Both the position numbers and the translations under genes were made by a program. Positions 25,322 through 34,342 of a DNA stretch of 64,000 nucleotides are shown piece after piece (positions within the stretch are counted from its first letter, which is position 1; every line of letters starts with the position of its first letter). Where the stretch lies: assembly GCA_016714445.1 (NCBI GenBank), contig JADJNF010000007.1, forward strand, positions 744,001 through 808,000. Reading direction: 5' to 3'. The notes under the pieces are model-generated. The model was not told the DNA's origin, did not search any database, and saw only the letters and a program-made list of their open reading frames with translations. This DNA is from Saprospiraceae bacterium. Its GTDB lineage: Bacteria > Bacteroidota > Bacteroidia > Chitinophagales > Saprospiraceae.

Positions 25322-26032
25322 ATGAGCCTGAAATATAAACGTATCTTACTCAAACTGAGTGGAGAATCTCTGATGGGAGAGCAGCAGTTCGGCATATCGT
25401 CTACTATGCTCAATTATTATGCAGAACAAATAAAAGAATTGGTCGCAATAAAGGCAGAAGTGGCAATAGTTATAGGTGGAGGAAATATTTATCGAGGACT
25501 TAGCGCTGAATCATCAGGTATAGAACGTGTTACGGGAGATTATATGGGTATGTTGGCTACTTGTATCAATGGTATGGCACTCCAAAGCGCTCTTGAAACA
25601 CATGGTGTATATACCCGACTGATCACAGCGATTGAAATGCGTCAGATAGCAGAACCATATATCCGAAGAAGGGCCATCCGTCATCTTGAAAAAGGAAGAG
25701 TAGTTATTTTTTCTGCTGGTACGGGGAGTCCTTATTTTACCACTGACTCAGCAGCAGCACTTCGGGCCAATGAAATCAATGCAGATATTATTTTGAAGGG
25801 AACTCGTGTGGATGGTATATACGACAGTGACCCTGAAAAGAACCCTGACGCAATAAAATTTGATGACATTTCTTTTGCTAAAGTAATCAGCATGGGTCTT
25901 TCAGTGATGGATATGACCGCTTTCACACTTTGTAAAGAAAACAATCTTCCCATCATTGTATTTGATATCAACGAACCAGGCCATTTGACCAGAATTGCTA
26001 AGGGAGAACGTATAGGGACACTGGTTCGTTAA
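25322..26032 (+). CDS. pyrH: UMP kinase
   Basis: 236-residue hexameric UMP kinase of the amino-acid-kinase fold, phosphorylating UMP to UDP for pyrimidine nucleotide synthesis. Motifs: ILLKLSGESLMGEQQFGI, VAIVIGGGNIYRG, RRAIRHLEKGRVVIFSAGTG, PYFTTDSAAALRA, and GTRVDGIYDSDP near residue 165. Not followed by frr, its usual neighbour; the RNase P RNA gene, on the other strand, lies downstream instead. Cotranscription with tsf is unlikely because of the terminator. Confidence 0.96.
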   Translation: MSLKYKRILLKLSGESLMGEQQFGISSTMLNYYAEQIKELVAIKAEVAIVIGGGNIYRGLSAESSGIERVTGDYMGMLATCINGMALQSALETHGVYTRLITAIEMRQIAEPYIRRRAIRHLEKGRVVIFSAGTGSPYFTTDSAAALRANEINADIILKGTRVDGIYDSDPEKNPDAIKFDDISFAKVISMGLSVMDMTAFTLCKENNLPIIVFDINEPGHLTRIAKGERIGTLVR

Positions 26033-26049
26033 TCATAATAAAAAGAAAT

Positions 26050-26078
26050 AAAACCTCACAGATGACCTGTAAGGTTTT
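26050..26078. terminator. Bidirectional terminator between pyrH and rnpB
   Basis: AAAACCT/AGGTTTT and ACAG/CTGT stacked around one mismatch, with a short ATGAC-type loop. Read on the minus strand it is followed by a T-rich TTTTATTTCTTTT. Placed between the ends of the convergent pyrH and rnpB genes. Confidence 0.7.
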
Positions 26079-26084
26079 ATTAAA

Positions 26085-26455
26085 AAGATATACCTGTAAG
26101 CCGGATTCTGTAACTCACCAAAAGATGAGCTCTCTGTCATTTATCTAAGCTGCCTACCCCTCCTGATATGTCTTACGACAACAAAACCGAGTCAGTTTTG
26201 TCCCCAAAGGGAATCAAAATATACATGGCATTTCAACCCACAAGGTTTGTCCTGATGATACATCACTGCACCACCACGAGAGCTCTTACCTCTCATTTTC
26301 ACCCTTACCCTGACCGAAATCAAGGCGGTTATTTTCTGTGACACTAAGCTGTACCGTACATAAATACGATCCCGCCCGTTAGACGGTGTGGTACCCTACG
26401 TTGTCCGGACTTTCCTCTTCCGGCTTCCCGAAAGCGACAGAGCGGTATATCCGAT
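26085..26455 (-). ncRNA. rnpB: RNase P RNA (class A)
   Basis: Catalytic RNA of RNase P, which matures tRNA 5' ends. On the minus strand the 5' part reads GGAAGAGGAAAGTCCGGAC, containing the universally conserved CRI/P4 segment, and the 3' part has the ACAGAATCCGGCTTACAGG type end with the AGAATCCGGCTTA region. The first bases (GGATATACC) pair with the last (GGTATATC) to form P1, which fixes both ends within a few bases. About 370 nt, the usual size. A TATCTTTG promoter element (26457-26464) lies just upstream. The boundaries are read from P1 and are approximate. Confidence 0.93.
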
Positions 26456-26456
26456 G

Positions 26457-26464
26457 CAAAGATA
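26457..26464 (-). promoter_or_regulatory. TAnnTTTG -7 element for rnpB
   Basis: TATCTTTG on the minus strand just before the P1 helix of the RNase P RNA, consistent with initiation at about 26450. Confidence 0.6.
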
Positions 26465-26891
26465 AATGAATTTGACCTGAAATATTGAATTGTAAGTTGA
26501 TATAGACTGTAAGTGTAAATATTTTTCAATCATTGACATGAAAACGACGCCCAAATGATAACTTTCAAGAGAAATCGGGTGTGTAGAGATATGTTTTAGA
26601 AAGTATAATTCACTTTAGATTTCTGTTATTCATTACACATATTAAATCACAAATACTATATTTTTCATCTCTTTGACTACATATATTTTTGCACTAAGTC
26701 ATCTTTGCTATATAATCCACAAAATATTATATTAATTTTGTCGATGGTTTTGGTGTATTGCATCCACTTTCCATCGGCACCATTGCCTTTTGGGGTTGTT
26801 GTCTTAAAAACAGTTGGAACTGTCTTTATTTGATTCCTTTGTTAAAATTTGTATTTTATTAAATAACTTACCCAATAAAATTATTAGTCTG
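26465..26891. other. Spacer between rnpB and the SGNH gene with two promoter-like elements
   Basis: AT-rich, no supported gene. Two plus-strand TAnnTTTG matches, TATTTTTG at 26684-26691 and TAATTTTG at 26733-26740, could drive the SGNH gene. Confidence 0.5.
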
Positions 26892-27554
26892 ATGATAAAC
26901 TTAATATTGACACTTTCCATCATGTGCTTAAATCTTCAACAAAATATGCCTAAAAAAATCTTGTTTTTCGGAGACTCTATCACAGAGCTTGGTATGAAGG
27001 AAAATGGATACATTTATTTGATGAATGACAAACTAAGTGAAACTAAAAAGTCAGAAAAATATCAGCTTATCGGATCAGGGATCGGTGGCAATAAGGTTTA
27101 TGACCTTTTTTTCAGGATGGAAAAAGATGTATTGACAAAAAAACCCGATATCGTAGTCATTTGGATAGGTGTTAATGATGTCTGGCATAAAAGTATGTTT
27201 GGAACTGGTACCGATCTAAATAAATTTGAGTCTATGTATACAGATATTATACAACGATTACAAAAAACAGGAACTAAAGTATTCTGTTGTACACCTGCTT
27301 GTATAGGCGAAAAAACAGACCACTCCAATGCACAGGACGGAGATCTCAATGAATATTCGAAAGTGATCAGAAAAATCGCTGTTGCAAACAACGCCGGATT
27401 AATAGACTTCAGAAAAACATTTCTGGAGTATAACTTAAAACATAATACAGAAAATAGGTATCAGGGAACCCTAACTTATGACGGGGTGCACCTTAATGAT
27501 ACCGGCAATCAGCTTGTTTCTGACTTGATGTGGGATACTTTGATTGGCATATGA
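26892..27554 (+). CDS. SGNH/GDSL-family esterase or lipase
   Basis: Serine hydrolase of the SGNH (GDSL) fold, about 220 residues from the ATG at 26892. Catalytic blocks are all present: block I ILFFGDSITELG (nucleophile Ser), block II Gly in GSGIGGNKV, block III VIWIGVNDVWH (GxND), and block V DGVHLNDTGNQL (DxxH). The segment MINLILTLSIMCLN before block I could be a signal peptide, suggesting export; ATG 26946 (MPKKILFFGDS) would give a cytoplasmic form, and TTG 26814 is an upstream alternative. Substrate not predictable; acetylated carbohydrates are common in the family. Convergent with the amylosucrase gene, one base apart. Confidence 0.82.
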   Translation: MINLILTLSIMCLNLQQNMPKKILFFGDSITELGMKENGYIYLMNDKLSETKKSEKYQLIGSGIGGNKVYDLFFRMEKDVLTKKPDIVVIWIGVNDVWHKSMFGTGTDLNKFESMYTDIIQRLQKTGTKVFCCTPACIGEKTDHSNAQDGDLNEYSKVIRKIAVANNAGLIDFRKTFLEYNLKHNTENRYQGTLTYDGVHLNDTGNQLVSDLMWDTLIGI

Positions 27555-27555
27555 T

Positions 27556-29505
27556 TTAAGCTTCTTTAAGTATGACAAACTGGTATGGCTTAAGGTCCAA
27601 ATGCTGATTGTCATTTCCAACAATATATTCTGTACCACTCCAAAGATCTTGCAACTCCATACCTTGTTTACATCCTTTTTCGCGAAATGCATACCAGGTA
27701 ATTTGTACGTCCTTACTTGAAAAATTAAACAAACAGAATATTCTATCTGCCTCTTTGTACCTGATGTATCCTGCTATATGTATGTTGTGTGGTGACATCC
27801 ATTCAATATTGTTATAATCTCCAAAAGTTGGATATTTTTTCCTGATTTCAATGATTTTTTTTGTTCCGGTAAAAACGGCTTGTTCTGAAGTACCTTTCTT
27901 TTTTCTTTTATCATTTTTTTTCCAATCAATAATTGGCCTGTGCATCCAGCGGTTGTCATAACTTTTTGCCCGATCCATTAAATAGCTGTAATCATTTGTA
28001 TACCCACATTCATCTCCATAAAAAAGAACAGGGATCCCGCCCAATAATATACTATGTGCTTGCATAAGCAGTATTTTATCAATGGACATATCTACCAGAT
28101 CCTGTATTTTATGTTCAACAGCATATTCAAGTCCGCACAATGAAGCCAGAGACCCGCTGATTCTCGCATCGTTTGTTTTGGGATTTACGCCAAAGAGTGC
28201 TCCTTTAGCTACAGAATCACGGTATTTGCCGGAATAGTAATTTTTCATAAACATACGATGCTCAAAAGGATTAAAACCTGCCTGCTGTATCATAGCATCT
28301 TCATAGCCAAGACCGATATCATCATGACATCTGGTGTAAGTAATCCAGGTAGCCCCATAAGGTTTTTGAAGGATATCATGCTGGGCAGCCAGCATCACCC
28401 TCGTATCGCCCGTAGCAAGTGCGTCCCATTGCAGGGCCATATGAGTAGCATTGTATGCTACGTCGCATTCGCTGCCTCTAAATCTTCCTGTGCCAAAGTA
28501 CTTCATGATTTCTTTGGGCGCTACTATGGCTTCTCCGAGTAATGCCATACCGGGCGTTGCTACTTGTACACAATGTTTGATAAGTTGAAGCAAGATGTGT
28601 GCTTCCGGTAGATTTTGGCAGGTAGTACCTATGGCTTTATAGATGAAGGCAGGTGCATCTATCCTTAAAATGTCCACGCCGAGATTAGCATAAAAAAATA
28701 TGGTATCCAGCATTTCCACAAAAACTGCCGGATTGGTATAGTTGAGATCCCACTGATAATGATTAAAAACGGTCATTACCCATTTACCTGATTTTTTATC
28801 AAACGTAAAACTACCCGGAGAACTGTCAGGAAATATATCAGGCATGGAGTTTTCGAAACCATCCGGTACCGACCTATCATCATACATATAAAAATAGTTC
28901 TGGTATTTTTGATCCCCTTCAGATGCTTTTATGGCCCATTCATGTTGACTGGAAGTATGGTTGAGTACAATGTCAAGCATAAGAAACATGCCTTTTTCTT
29001 TCATTTTGTCATCCAAAGAGCGCAAATCTGCTATGGTTCCGAATTTTTTATCGACATTTCTGAAATCTGACACAGCATATCCACCATCACTTTCCTCTTC
29101 TGGACTTTCCATTATCGGCATTAGATGCAAAAAATTAATCCCGAGTTCATCAAAATAATCCAGTTTTTCTTCAAGATTTTTAATTGACCCACAAAATCTA
29201 TCTACATAAAAACTCATGCCAACTACTTCATTTGAGAGAAACCATATTCCTTTATCCAGTTTTTGCAAATCCAGTTTTCTCAGTATTTCAGACCTTTCTT
29301 TAAAGGCATTTATAATGGTAGTTAATATCCTGTTATACCAGGATTCTGCATCTGCCCGGTGACCATACATTTTGCTATACAATTCATGAATCATTGATAT
29401 ATTGGCCGAAAATCTCATAGCAAAGTCCACGTCTTGTCCATTTTGAACTATCCCTGCTTCGTGAAATTTTTTTATTAAATGTTGGTGTAAATTTGGTTGA
29501 TACAT
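27556..29505 (-). CDS. Amylosucrase (GH13 subfamily 4-like)
   Basis: 649-residue GH13 enzyme close in length to Neisseria amylosucrase (about 636), which builds alpha-1,4-glucan from sucrose, releasing fructose. An N-terminal helical domain (about 1-90) precedes the (beta/alpha)8 barrel. Typical family stretch: MPDIFPDSSPGSFTFD and WDLNYTNPAV. Catalytic residues: nucleophile Asp in LRIDAPAF (about 283), acid/base Glu in LLGEAIV (about 325), and Asp in CHDDIGL (about 394), near the published amylosucrase positions. A sucrose hydrolase or related glucosyltransferase is possible. Last gene after glpK-glpD-glpF on the minus strand, 56 bases downstream of glpF. Confidence 0.85.
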   Translation of the reverse strand: MYQPNLHQHLIKKFHEAGIVQNGQDVDFAMRFSANISMIHELYSKMYGHRADAESWYNRILTTIINAFKERSEILRKLDLQKLDKGIWFLSNEVVGMSFYVDRFCGSIKNLEEKLDYFDELGINFLHLMPIMESPEEESDGGYAVSDFRNVDKKFGTIADLRSLDDKMKEKGMFLMLDIVLNHTSSQHEWAIKASEGDQKYQNYFYMYDDRSVPDGFENSMPDIFPDSSPGSFTFDKKSGKWVMTVFNHYQWDLNYTNPAVFVEMLDTIFFYANLGVDILRIDAPAFIYKAIGTTCQNLPEAHILLQLIKHCVQVATPGMALLGEAIVAPKEIMKYFGTGRFRGSECDVAYNATHMALQWDALATGDTRVMLAAQHDILQKPYGATWITYTRCHDDIGLGYEDAMIQQAGFNPFEHRMFMKNYYSGKYRDSVAKGALFGVNPKTNDARISGSLASLCGLEYAVEHKIQDLVDMSIDKILLMQAHSILLGGIPVLFYGDECGYTNDYSYLMDRAKSYDNRWMHRPIIDWKKNDKRKKKGTSEQAVFTGTKKIIEIRKKYPTFGDYNNIEWMSPHNIHIAGYIRYKEADRIFCLFNFSSKDVQITWYAFREKGCKQGMELQDLWSGTEYIVGNDNQHLDLKPYQFVILKEA

Positions 29506-29561
29506 ACTATAAATGAATTAAATACTTATTTTTTTCAGGTAAAAAGATTGAATTAAATTTT

Positions 29562-30269
29562 CTAGTTCAGTGTATTATAAATTATTGCTCCTGCTACAGC
29601 TCCGGTAATCGGGCCGAAGACAGGAATCCAGCTATATTGCCATCCACTTTCTCCTTTATGTGCCAAAGGCAGAAAAGCATGAACAATCCTGGGCCCAAGA
29701 TCCCTGGCCGGATTTATAGCATATCCTGTGGTACCTCCAAGACTCAAACCTATGGCCAAAACTAAAAGCGCTACGGGTAAGGCATCCAGAGAACCCAAAC
29801 TTGAAGTGGGAGCAGCAATATACAATACTCCCAAAATGAAAATAAATGTCCCGATAAATTCAGAAATAATATTATTCATAGGGTTGTTTATGGCAGGAGA
29901 GGTACAAAAAGTGGCTTGTATTAATCCGGAGTCCGTTGTTGCATCATAATGGTCTCTGTACGACAACCACACCATTATTTGACCTATCATGGCACCCAAC
30001 ATTTGAGCGCCAATATATAATGGGATTTTAACCCATTCAAATTTTCCTGCTACAGCAAGCGCAATTGACACAGCGGGATTTAAGTGAGCCCCGCTACCAG
30101 CGGCTGACACATATACAGCTATAAATACTGCCATTGCCCACCCAAAGACAATTACAATCCAACCGCTGTTTTGTGCTTTGGTTTTGCTCAATACTACGTT
30201 GGCGACTACTCCATTGCCTAAAATGATAAGGATGGCTGTTCCTATACACTCACTTAAAAACGGGTTCAT
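29562..30269 (-). CDS. glpF: Glycerol uptake facilitator (aquaglyceroporin)
   Basis: 235-residue MIP-family channel with six predicted membrane helices. The two NPA boxes are GAHLNPAVSIAL (after helix 2) and YAINPARDLGPR (after helix 5); the Asp following the second NPAR box (NPARD) marks glycerol-conducting channels. Usual length is 250-280, so slightly short, but both half-helices are intact. It follows glpD by 47 bases and belongs to the glycerol operon. Confidence 0.9.
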   Translation of the reverse strand: MNPFLSECIGTAILIILGNGVVANVVLSKTKAQNSGWIVIVFGWAMAVFIAVYVSAAGSGAHLNPAVSIALAVAGKFEWVKIPLYIGAQMLGAMIGQIMVWLSYRDHYDATTDSGLIQATFCTSPAINNPMNNIISEFIGTFIFILGVLYIAAPTSSLGSLDALPVALLVLAIGLSLGGTTGYAINPARDLGPRIVHAFLPLAHKGESGWQYSWIPVFGPITGAVAGAIIYNTLN

Positions 30270-30316
30270 ATATTTTTATTTTTAGAAATTGCAAATTTGA
30301 ATTTTTATTGTATTTT

Positions 30317-31810
30317 TTATGATTTTGGTAAATATTGTTTAGCCAATGATTTGAAAGATTCAAGTTGTGATTGATACCACATTTCATCATGATCCAATTC
30401 TTTCTGTAATAGTCTGCATACCAAAGGTGATACTTCGATGGCTGCTTTCACATCTAAAAAAAGCAATCTGATCCTTCTGGCAAGTATATCTTCGAGCGTG
30501 CATGCCATTTCATGATGAATGGCATAAATAACATCATCTATGGTAAATGGATAATTACTGTGGAGAAGCTCTGGTGCCTTTTTTCCGGCAACTTTTCGTC
30601 CAAGAAGAAGTTTAATGGATCGGGTTTTGCATCTTCTGAATGGCAGATTACCTGCTCGGATTGCTTTATTGATAACGTCTCTCGCCATTTTACGGTAAGT
30701 GGTCCATTTACCACCTGTTATGGTCACTAATCCGGATGCGGAAACAACAATAGAATGATCTCTGACTAAATCAGCTGTTGATTGGATATTTTTCATTTTC
30801 ACCAGAGGTCGGAGACCTGTAAAAACTGATTTTATGTCTGATGATGTTAATTGAGTATTGATATACCTGTTGAAGTTATCCAAGACAAAATGAATCTCTT
30901 CATTGGTTGCTTGGGGCTCTTCTGAAATATCTGGTGCAGTGGTATCTGTGGTACCGATTACCACCTTGTCATGCCAGGGCACTGCAAATAATATCCTTCC
31001 GTCAGTCGTTTTTGGTATCAGCATGGCATATGGAGAATTGTGATATTGTTTATCAACTACAAGGTGAATTCCTTGAGAAGGAGTTACAATCCGATGATGG
31101 GCAGGGTTGTCTTTTAGTATCAAATCATCTGCAAAAACTCCTGTAGCATTGATGACTGTTTTTGATCTGACTTCATAGATTTTATTATACAAAGTATCTC
31201 TTAACTGAATACCGGATATGTTTGATCCTTCATACAAAAAATTTTCGGCAGACATATGATTGATCACAGTAGCTCCTTTTGAGATGGCTGTTCTGGCAAG
31301 GGAAATACAAATCTGACTGTCGTCAAATTGGCCGTCATAATATTGAATACCACCTTTGAGTGATTGCTGGCGTATTTGTGGAATTTTAGCAATGACAGTC
31401 TCTTTTTTTAAAAATTTGGTTTTCCCAATGCTGAACTTACCGGATAAAAGATCATATAACATCAATCCGAACCCATAATAAATATAACGCCACCAGCTAT
31501 ATACGGGTAATATAAATGGAATTTTTTTTGTAGTAAATGGTGCATTTTTCAGCAAAAACCACCTTTCCATCAGTGCACTTCTGACCATACTGAAATTTCC
31601 TTGCTCGAGATATCGGACTCCTCCATGAATCAATTTTGTAGATCTGCTGGAAGTACCTTTAGAAAAATCTGTTTTTTCAATGCATAACGTTTTAAATCCT
31701 CTGCTTGCGGCATCCAATGCAGCACCAAGCCCTGTTGCTCCACCTCCTATGATGACAATGTCCCATTTTTCGGTATGAGATATTGCTTTTAACTGATCTG
31801 CTCTTTTCAT
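30317..31810 (-). CDS. glpD: Aerobic glycerol-3-phosphate dehydrogenase
   Basis: 497-residue FAD-dependent, membrane-associated dehydrogenase that oxidises glycerol-3-phosphate to dihydroxyacetone phosphate and passes electrons to quinone. N-terminal FAD motif IIGGGATGLGAALDAASRG (residues 20-38), then GTSSRSTKLIHGGVRYLEQG, and a C-terminal DAO-C domain. It starts 9 bases after glpK ends and looks intact. As GlpK appears broken, its substrate may have to come from other sources (phospholipid turnover, or uptake of glycerol-3-phosphate). Confidence 0.94.
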   Translation of the reverse strand: MKRADQLKAISHTEKWDIVIIGGGATGLGAALDAASRGFKTLCIEKTDFSKGTSSRSTKLIHGGVRYLEQGNFSMVRSALMERWFLLKNAPFTTKKIPFILPVYSWWRYIYYGFGLMLYDLLSGKFSIGKTKFLKKETVIAKIPQIRQQSLKGGIQYYDGQFDDSQICISLARTAISKGATVINHMSAENFLYEGSNISGIQLRDTLYNKIYEVRSKTVINATGVFADDLILKDNPAHHRIVTPSQGIHLVVDKQYHNSPYAMLIPKTTDGRILFAVPWHDKVVIGTTDTTAPDISEEPQATNEEIHFVLDNFNRYINTQLTSSDIKSVFTGLRPLVKMKNIQSTADLVRDHSIVVSASGLVTITGGKWTTYRKMARDVINKAIRAGNLPFRRCKTRSIKLLLGRKVAGKKAPELLHSNYPFTIDDVIYAIHHEMACTLEDILARRIRLLFLDVKAAIEVSPLVCRLLQKELDHDEMWYQSQLESFKSLAKQYLPKS

Positions 31811-31819
31811 TGTACTCTA

Positions 31820-33003
31820 CTATAAAGTGATGGAAACGGATGCTCTTACAGCCTTAGTCCAACCTTCGTACAGAAGTTTTCTTTTGTCGTCACCTATTTC
31901 AGGAGTAAAAGTCCGCTCTTTGCTCCACTGGTTTTTTATGGCATCGATATCATCCCAATATCCTATGGCAAGACCCGCAAGATAAGCTGCTCCAATGGCT
32001 GTAGTTTCAGTTATTTCAGGTCTGATCACTTTGCATTTGAGTACATCGCTTTGAAATTGCATGAGAAAATTATTTACTGTAGCTCCGCCATCTACTCTCA
32101 GTTCCTGAATAGAAATACCGGAGTCTGCTTCCATGGCTTTAAGTACATCAACAGTCTGGTAAGCAATACTTTCTAACGCTGCCCTGGCTATGTGCGCTCT
32201 GGATGTGCCTCTAGAAATACCTGTAATTGCACCTCTTGCGTGCTGATTCCAGTATGGTGCTCCGAGACCTGCAAATGCGGGAACTATGTAAACTCCATCC
32301 GTATCAGGTACTCCTGTAGCCATACTTTCTATCTCATCAGATGATCTTATAATCCTTAATTCGTCTCTTAACCATTGTACAACTGCACCGGCAATAAATA
32401 CACTGCCTTCCAAAGCATAATGGGTTATATCTCCTATTTTCCAGGCTACTGTGGTCAATAACTGATTTCGGCTAATCACTGCCTTTTCCCCGGTATTCAT
32501 CAGCATAAAACAGCCGGTACCATAGGTGTTTTTTACCATGCCCGGATGGATACACATCTGACCAAATAATGCAGCCTGCTGATCCCCCGCTATACCTGCT
32601 ATTGGGATATTTGTAGCAGTAAGAATATTTTGAGTATGGCCATACACTTCACAACAACTACGGATCTGTGGCAACATATTTCCCGGAATATCAAAAATAT
32701 CCTGCAATTCGCCATCCCATTGTAAAGTATGGATATTACAAAGCATGGTTCTTGATGCATTGGTAACATCTGTGGCATGTACATTGCCATTGGTAAGTTT
32801 CCACAAAAGCCATGTGTCTATGGTTCCGAAACACAATTCGCCTCTTGCAGCTTTTGCCCTTGCACTATCGACATTATCGAGTATCCATTTTGCTTTTGTA
32901 GCACTGAAATATGCATCAATGACCAGCCTTTACCTGCTTTATTAAAAATGATGGCTCTGCTGCTGGTTGTACCCTGATCAAGGGCAAGAATAAAGGTTTC
33001 CAT
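31820..33003 (-). pseudogene. glpK: Glycerol kinase, disrupted by internal deletion and frameshift
   Basis: FGGY-family glycerol kinase remnant. The N-terminus (METFILALDQGTTSSRAIIF, start 33003) is intact for about 24 residues. It then joins near 32926, in a different frame, to the segment LVIDAYFSATKAKWILDN, which in intact GlpK lies around residue 130, and from there the sequence is open to the normal C-terminus (31820). About 105-110 residues are missing, including the NQRET and Trp103-equivalent glycerol-binding region. In the second frame a TAA stands just upstream of the junction. Downstream parts (CFGTIDTWLLWK, GIAGDQQAALFGQ, RVDGGATVNNFLMQ) are well conserved, suggesting recent damage or an assembly error. 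First gene of the glp operon, with a good promoter. Confidence 0.87.
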
Positions 33004-33028
33004 AAAGTGGTCCTGATTTGATTGAACC

Positions 33029-33036
33029 CAAAGATA
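33029..33036 (-). promoter_or_regulatory. Promoter of the glp operon (-7 TAnnTTTG with -33 TTTG)
   Basis: TATCTTTG on the minus strand with TTTG 18 bases further upstream (33055-33058), the full Bacteroidota consensus; 25 bases before the glpK ATG. Confidence 0.6.
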
Positions 33037-33088
33037 ATATCTTTCTGTAATTATCAAATAGTACAATACCTTTCTATAGATAATATGG

Positions 33089-33096
33089 TATTTTTG
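33089..33096 (+). promoter_or_regulatory. TAnnTTTG -7 element for the ATP-grasp gene
   Basis: TATTTTTG, 27 bases before the ATG at 33124; it lies inside the longer open frame and so argues for the shorter protein. Confidence 0.55.
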
Positions 33097-33123
33097 CCCA
33101 TTAAAATTTACCCATTTTTTCAA

Positions 33124-33990
33124 ATGACAAAGATAGCTCTACTTACTTGCGATCAATTCCCCGACCTGATACCTGCCGATCAGAAACTGATATCACTTCT
33201 TAATAACAGAAAAATTAAAGCAGATGCAGTCATTTGGAATGATCCGAAGGTAATATGGAACGACTTTGATGCGCTCTTATTCAGAAGTACATGGGACTAT
33301 TTTCTGATGGATGAATTATTTACTTTATGGCTCGATAAAATTGAAGCCATGGGAATACCAACTTATAATTCGGTTTCCATAATTAAGAAAAATAAACATA
33401 AATTTTATCTTTCAGAAATGGCTAAAGCAGGGATATGTGTCATTCCGAGCGTTTTTATACCCAAAACCCAATATCTGGATTTGTCACAACTATTACCTGT
33501 ATCATGGCATAAGGCCGTTATAAAGCCTGCAGTTTCAGCAGGCTCTTATCTGACCAAAATGTTTGATGTTAAAAATATGATCAGCATTTCAGATGAATAT
33601 CAAGATATTGCAGCGGAAAAGGACTTGATACTTCAAAAATTTATTCCGGAAATACAGACCGATGGTGAAATATCTTTAATCTTCTTTAATAAAAAATTTT
33701 CTCATGCGGTTATTAAAACTCCAAAAGAAGGTGACTTTCGCATTCAATCACAGTTTGGTGGAATATACAGCCCTTATGATCCATCCATTCAAACTCTAAA
33801 TATAGCTCAAAATATAGTACACTTTATGGGTGAAGATCTTCTTTATGCCAGAGTGGATGGAATACTGATAGACGACGAATTTCATCTGATGGAACTTGAA
33901 CTGATTGAGCCCGATCTATACCTTGATTTTGCTGCAGAAGCTCAGACAAAGTTTGTGGATGAAATTATCCATGCTTTATATTTAAAGTAA
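33124..33990 (+). CDS. ATP-grasp domain protein
   Basis: 288-residue ATP-grasp ligase-like protein of the glutathione synthetase/RimK/DcsG type. Features: N-terminal pre-ATP-grasp domain (IALLTCDQFPDL, FDALLFRSTWDYF), central ATP-binding part (HKFYLSEMAKAGICVIPSVFI, AVIKPAVSAGSY, LILQKFIPEIQTDGEISLIFF), then VKTP-like IKTPKEGDFRIQSQFGG and a metal-binding end (ARVDGILIDDEFHLMELELIEPDLYL, with the Glu/Asp and Glu-x-x-x-Pro). Start chosen at 33124 because of the promoter element; the frame opens at 33022. Substrates unknown: it likely joins a carboxylate to an amine. Divergent from glpK, single gene. Confidence 0.83.
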   Translation: MTKIALLTCDQFPDLIPADQKLISLLNNRKIKADAVIWNDPKVIWNDFDALLFRSTWDYFLMDELFTLWLDKIEAMGIPTYNSVSIIKKNKHKFYLSEMAKAGICVIPSVFIPKTQYLDLSQLLPVSWHKAVIKPAVSAGSYLTKMFDVKNMISISDEYQDIAAEKDLILQKFIPEIQTDGEISLIFFNKKFSHAVIKTPKEGDFRIQSQFGGIYSPYDPSIQTLNIAQNIVHFMGEDLLYARVDGILIDDEFHLMELELIEPDLYLDFAAEAQTKFVDEIIHALYLK

Positions 33991-34302
33991 ATGGAATTTT
34001 TTTTGATTTTAATTGTCGCATTTCCAAGGAATTATTCCAGTCCGAAAAGTATAATTTGTCCAAAAAGGCACGAAAATACAAAGAATCACTAATTCAAAAC
34101 AGTTGATCATCATTCCTTTATGAAACTTAGCTACTTAGGTTCTTAGTGGCATTTCTTTATTTTCAATGCTTATAAAATTATTGTTGTTTCCGGATCAATA
34201 AAACGGATCTTCACCAAACGAAATTTTATATTTTTATTTTCCCCTTATAAATTGTGACAATCTTTTGACATCGTATAACCTGTAGTATAGATCTGCATCC
34301 CA
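33991..34302. other. Intergenic spacer
   Basis: About 310 AT-rich bases between the ATP-grasp gene and the hmuY-like gene. No gene or clear terminator seen. Confidence 0.5.
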
Positions 34303-34310
34303 TACCTTTG
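34303..34310 (+). promoter_or_regulatory. TAnnTTTG -7 element for the haem-uptake pair
   Basis: TACCTTTG, 32 bases before the ATG at 34343. No Fur-like palindrome was recognised around it. Confidence 0.5.
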
Positions 34311-34342
34311 TTGCTTTCAATAACAAATAGATTACGATATAC

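Noticed and set aside
26344..26529. Open frame over the RNase P RNA gene
   Set aside because: It overlaps the conserved 5' half of rnpB.
32818..33123. 101-codon frame as an independent gene
   Set aside because: It is the N-terminal remnant of glpK, read past the deletion junction in the wrong frame.
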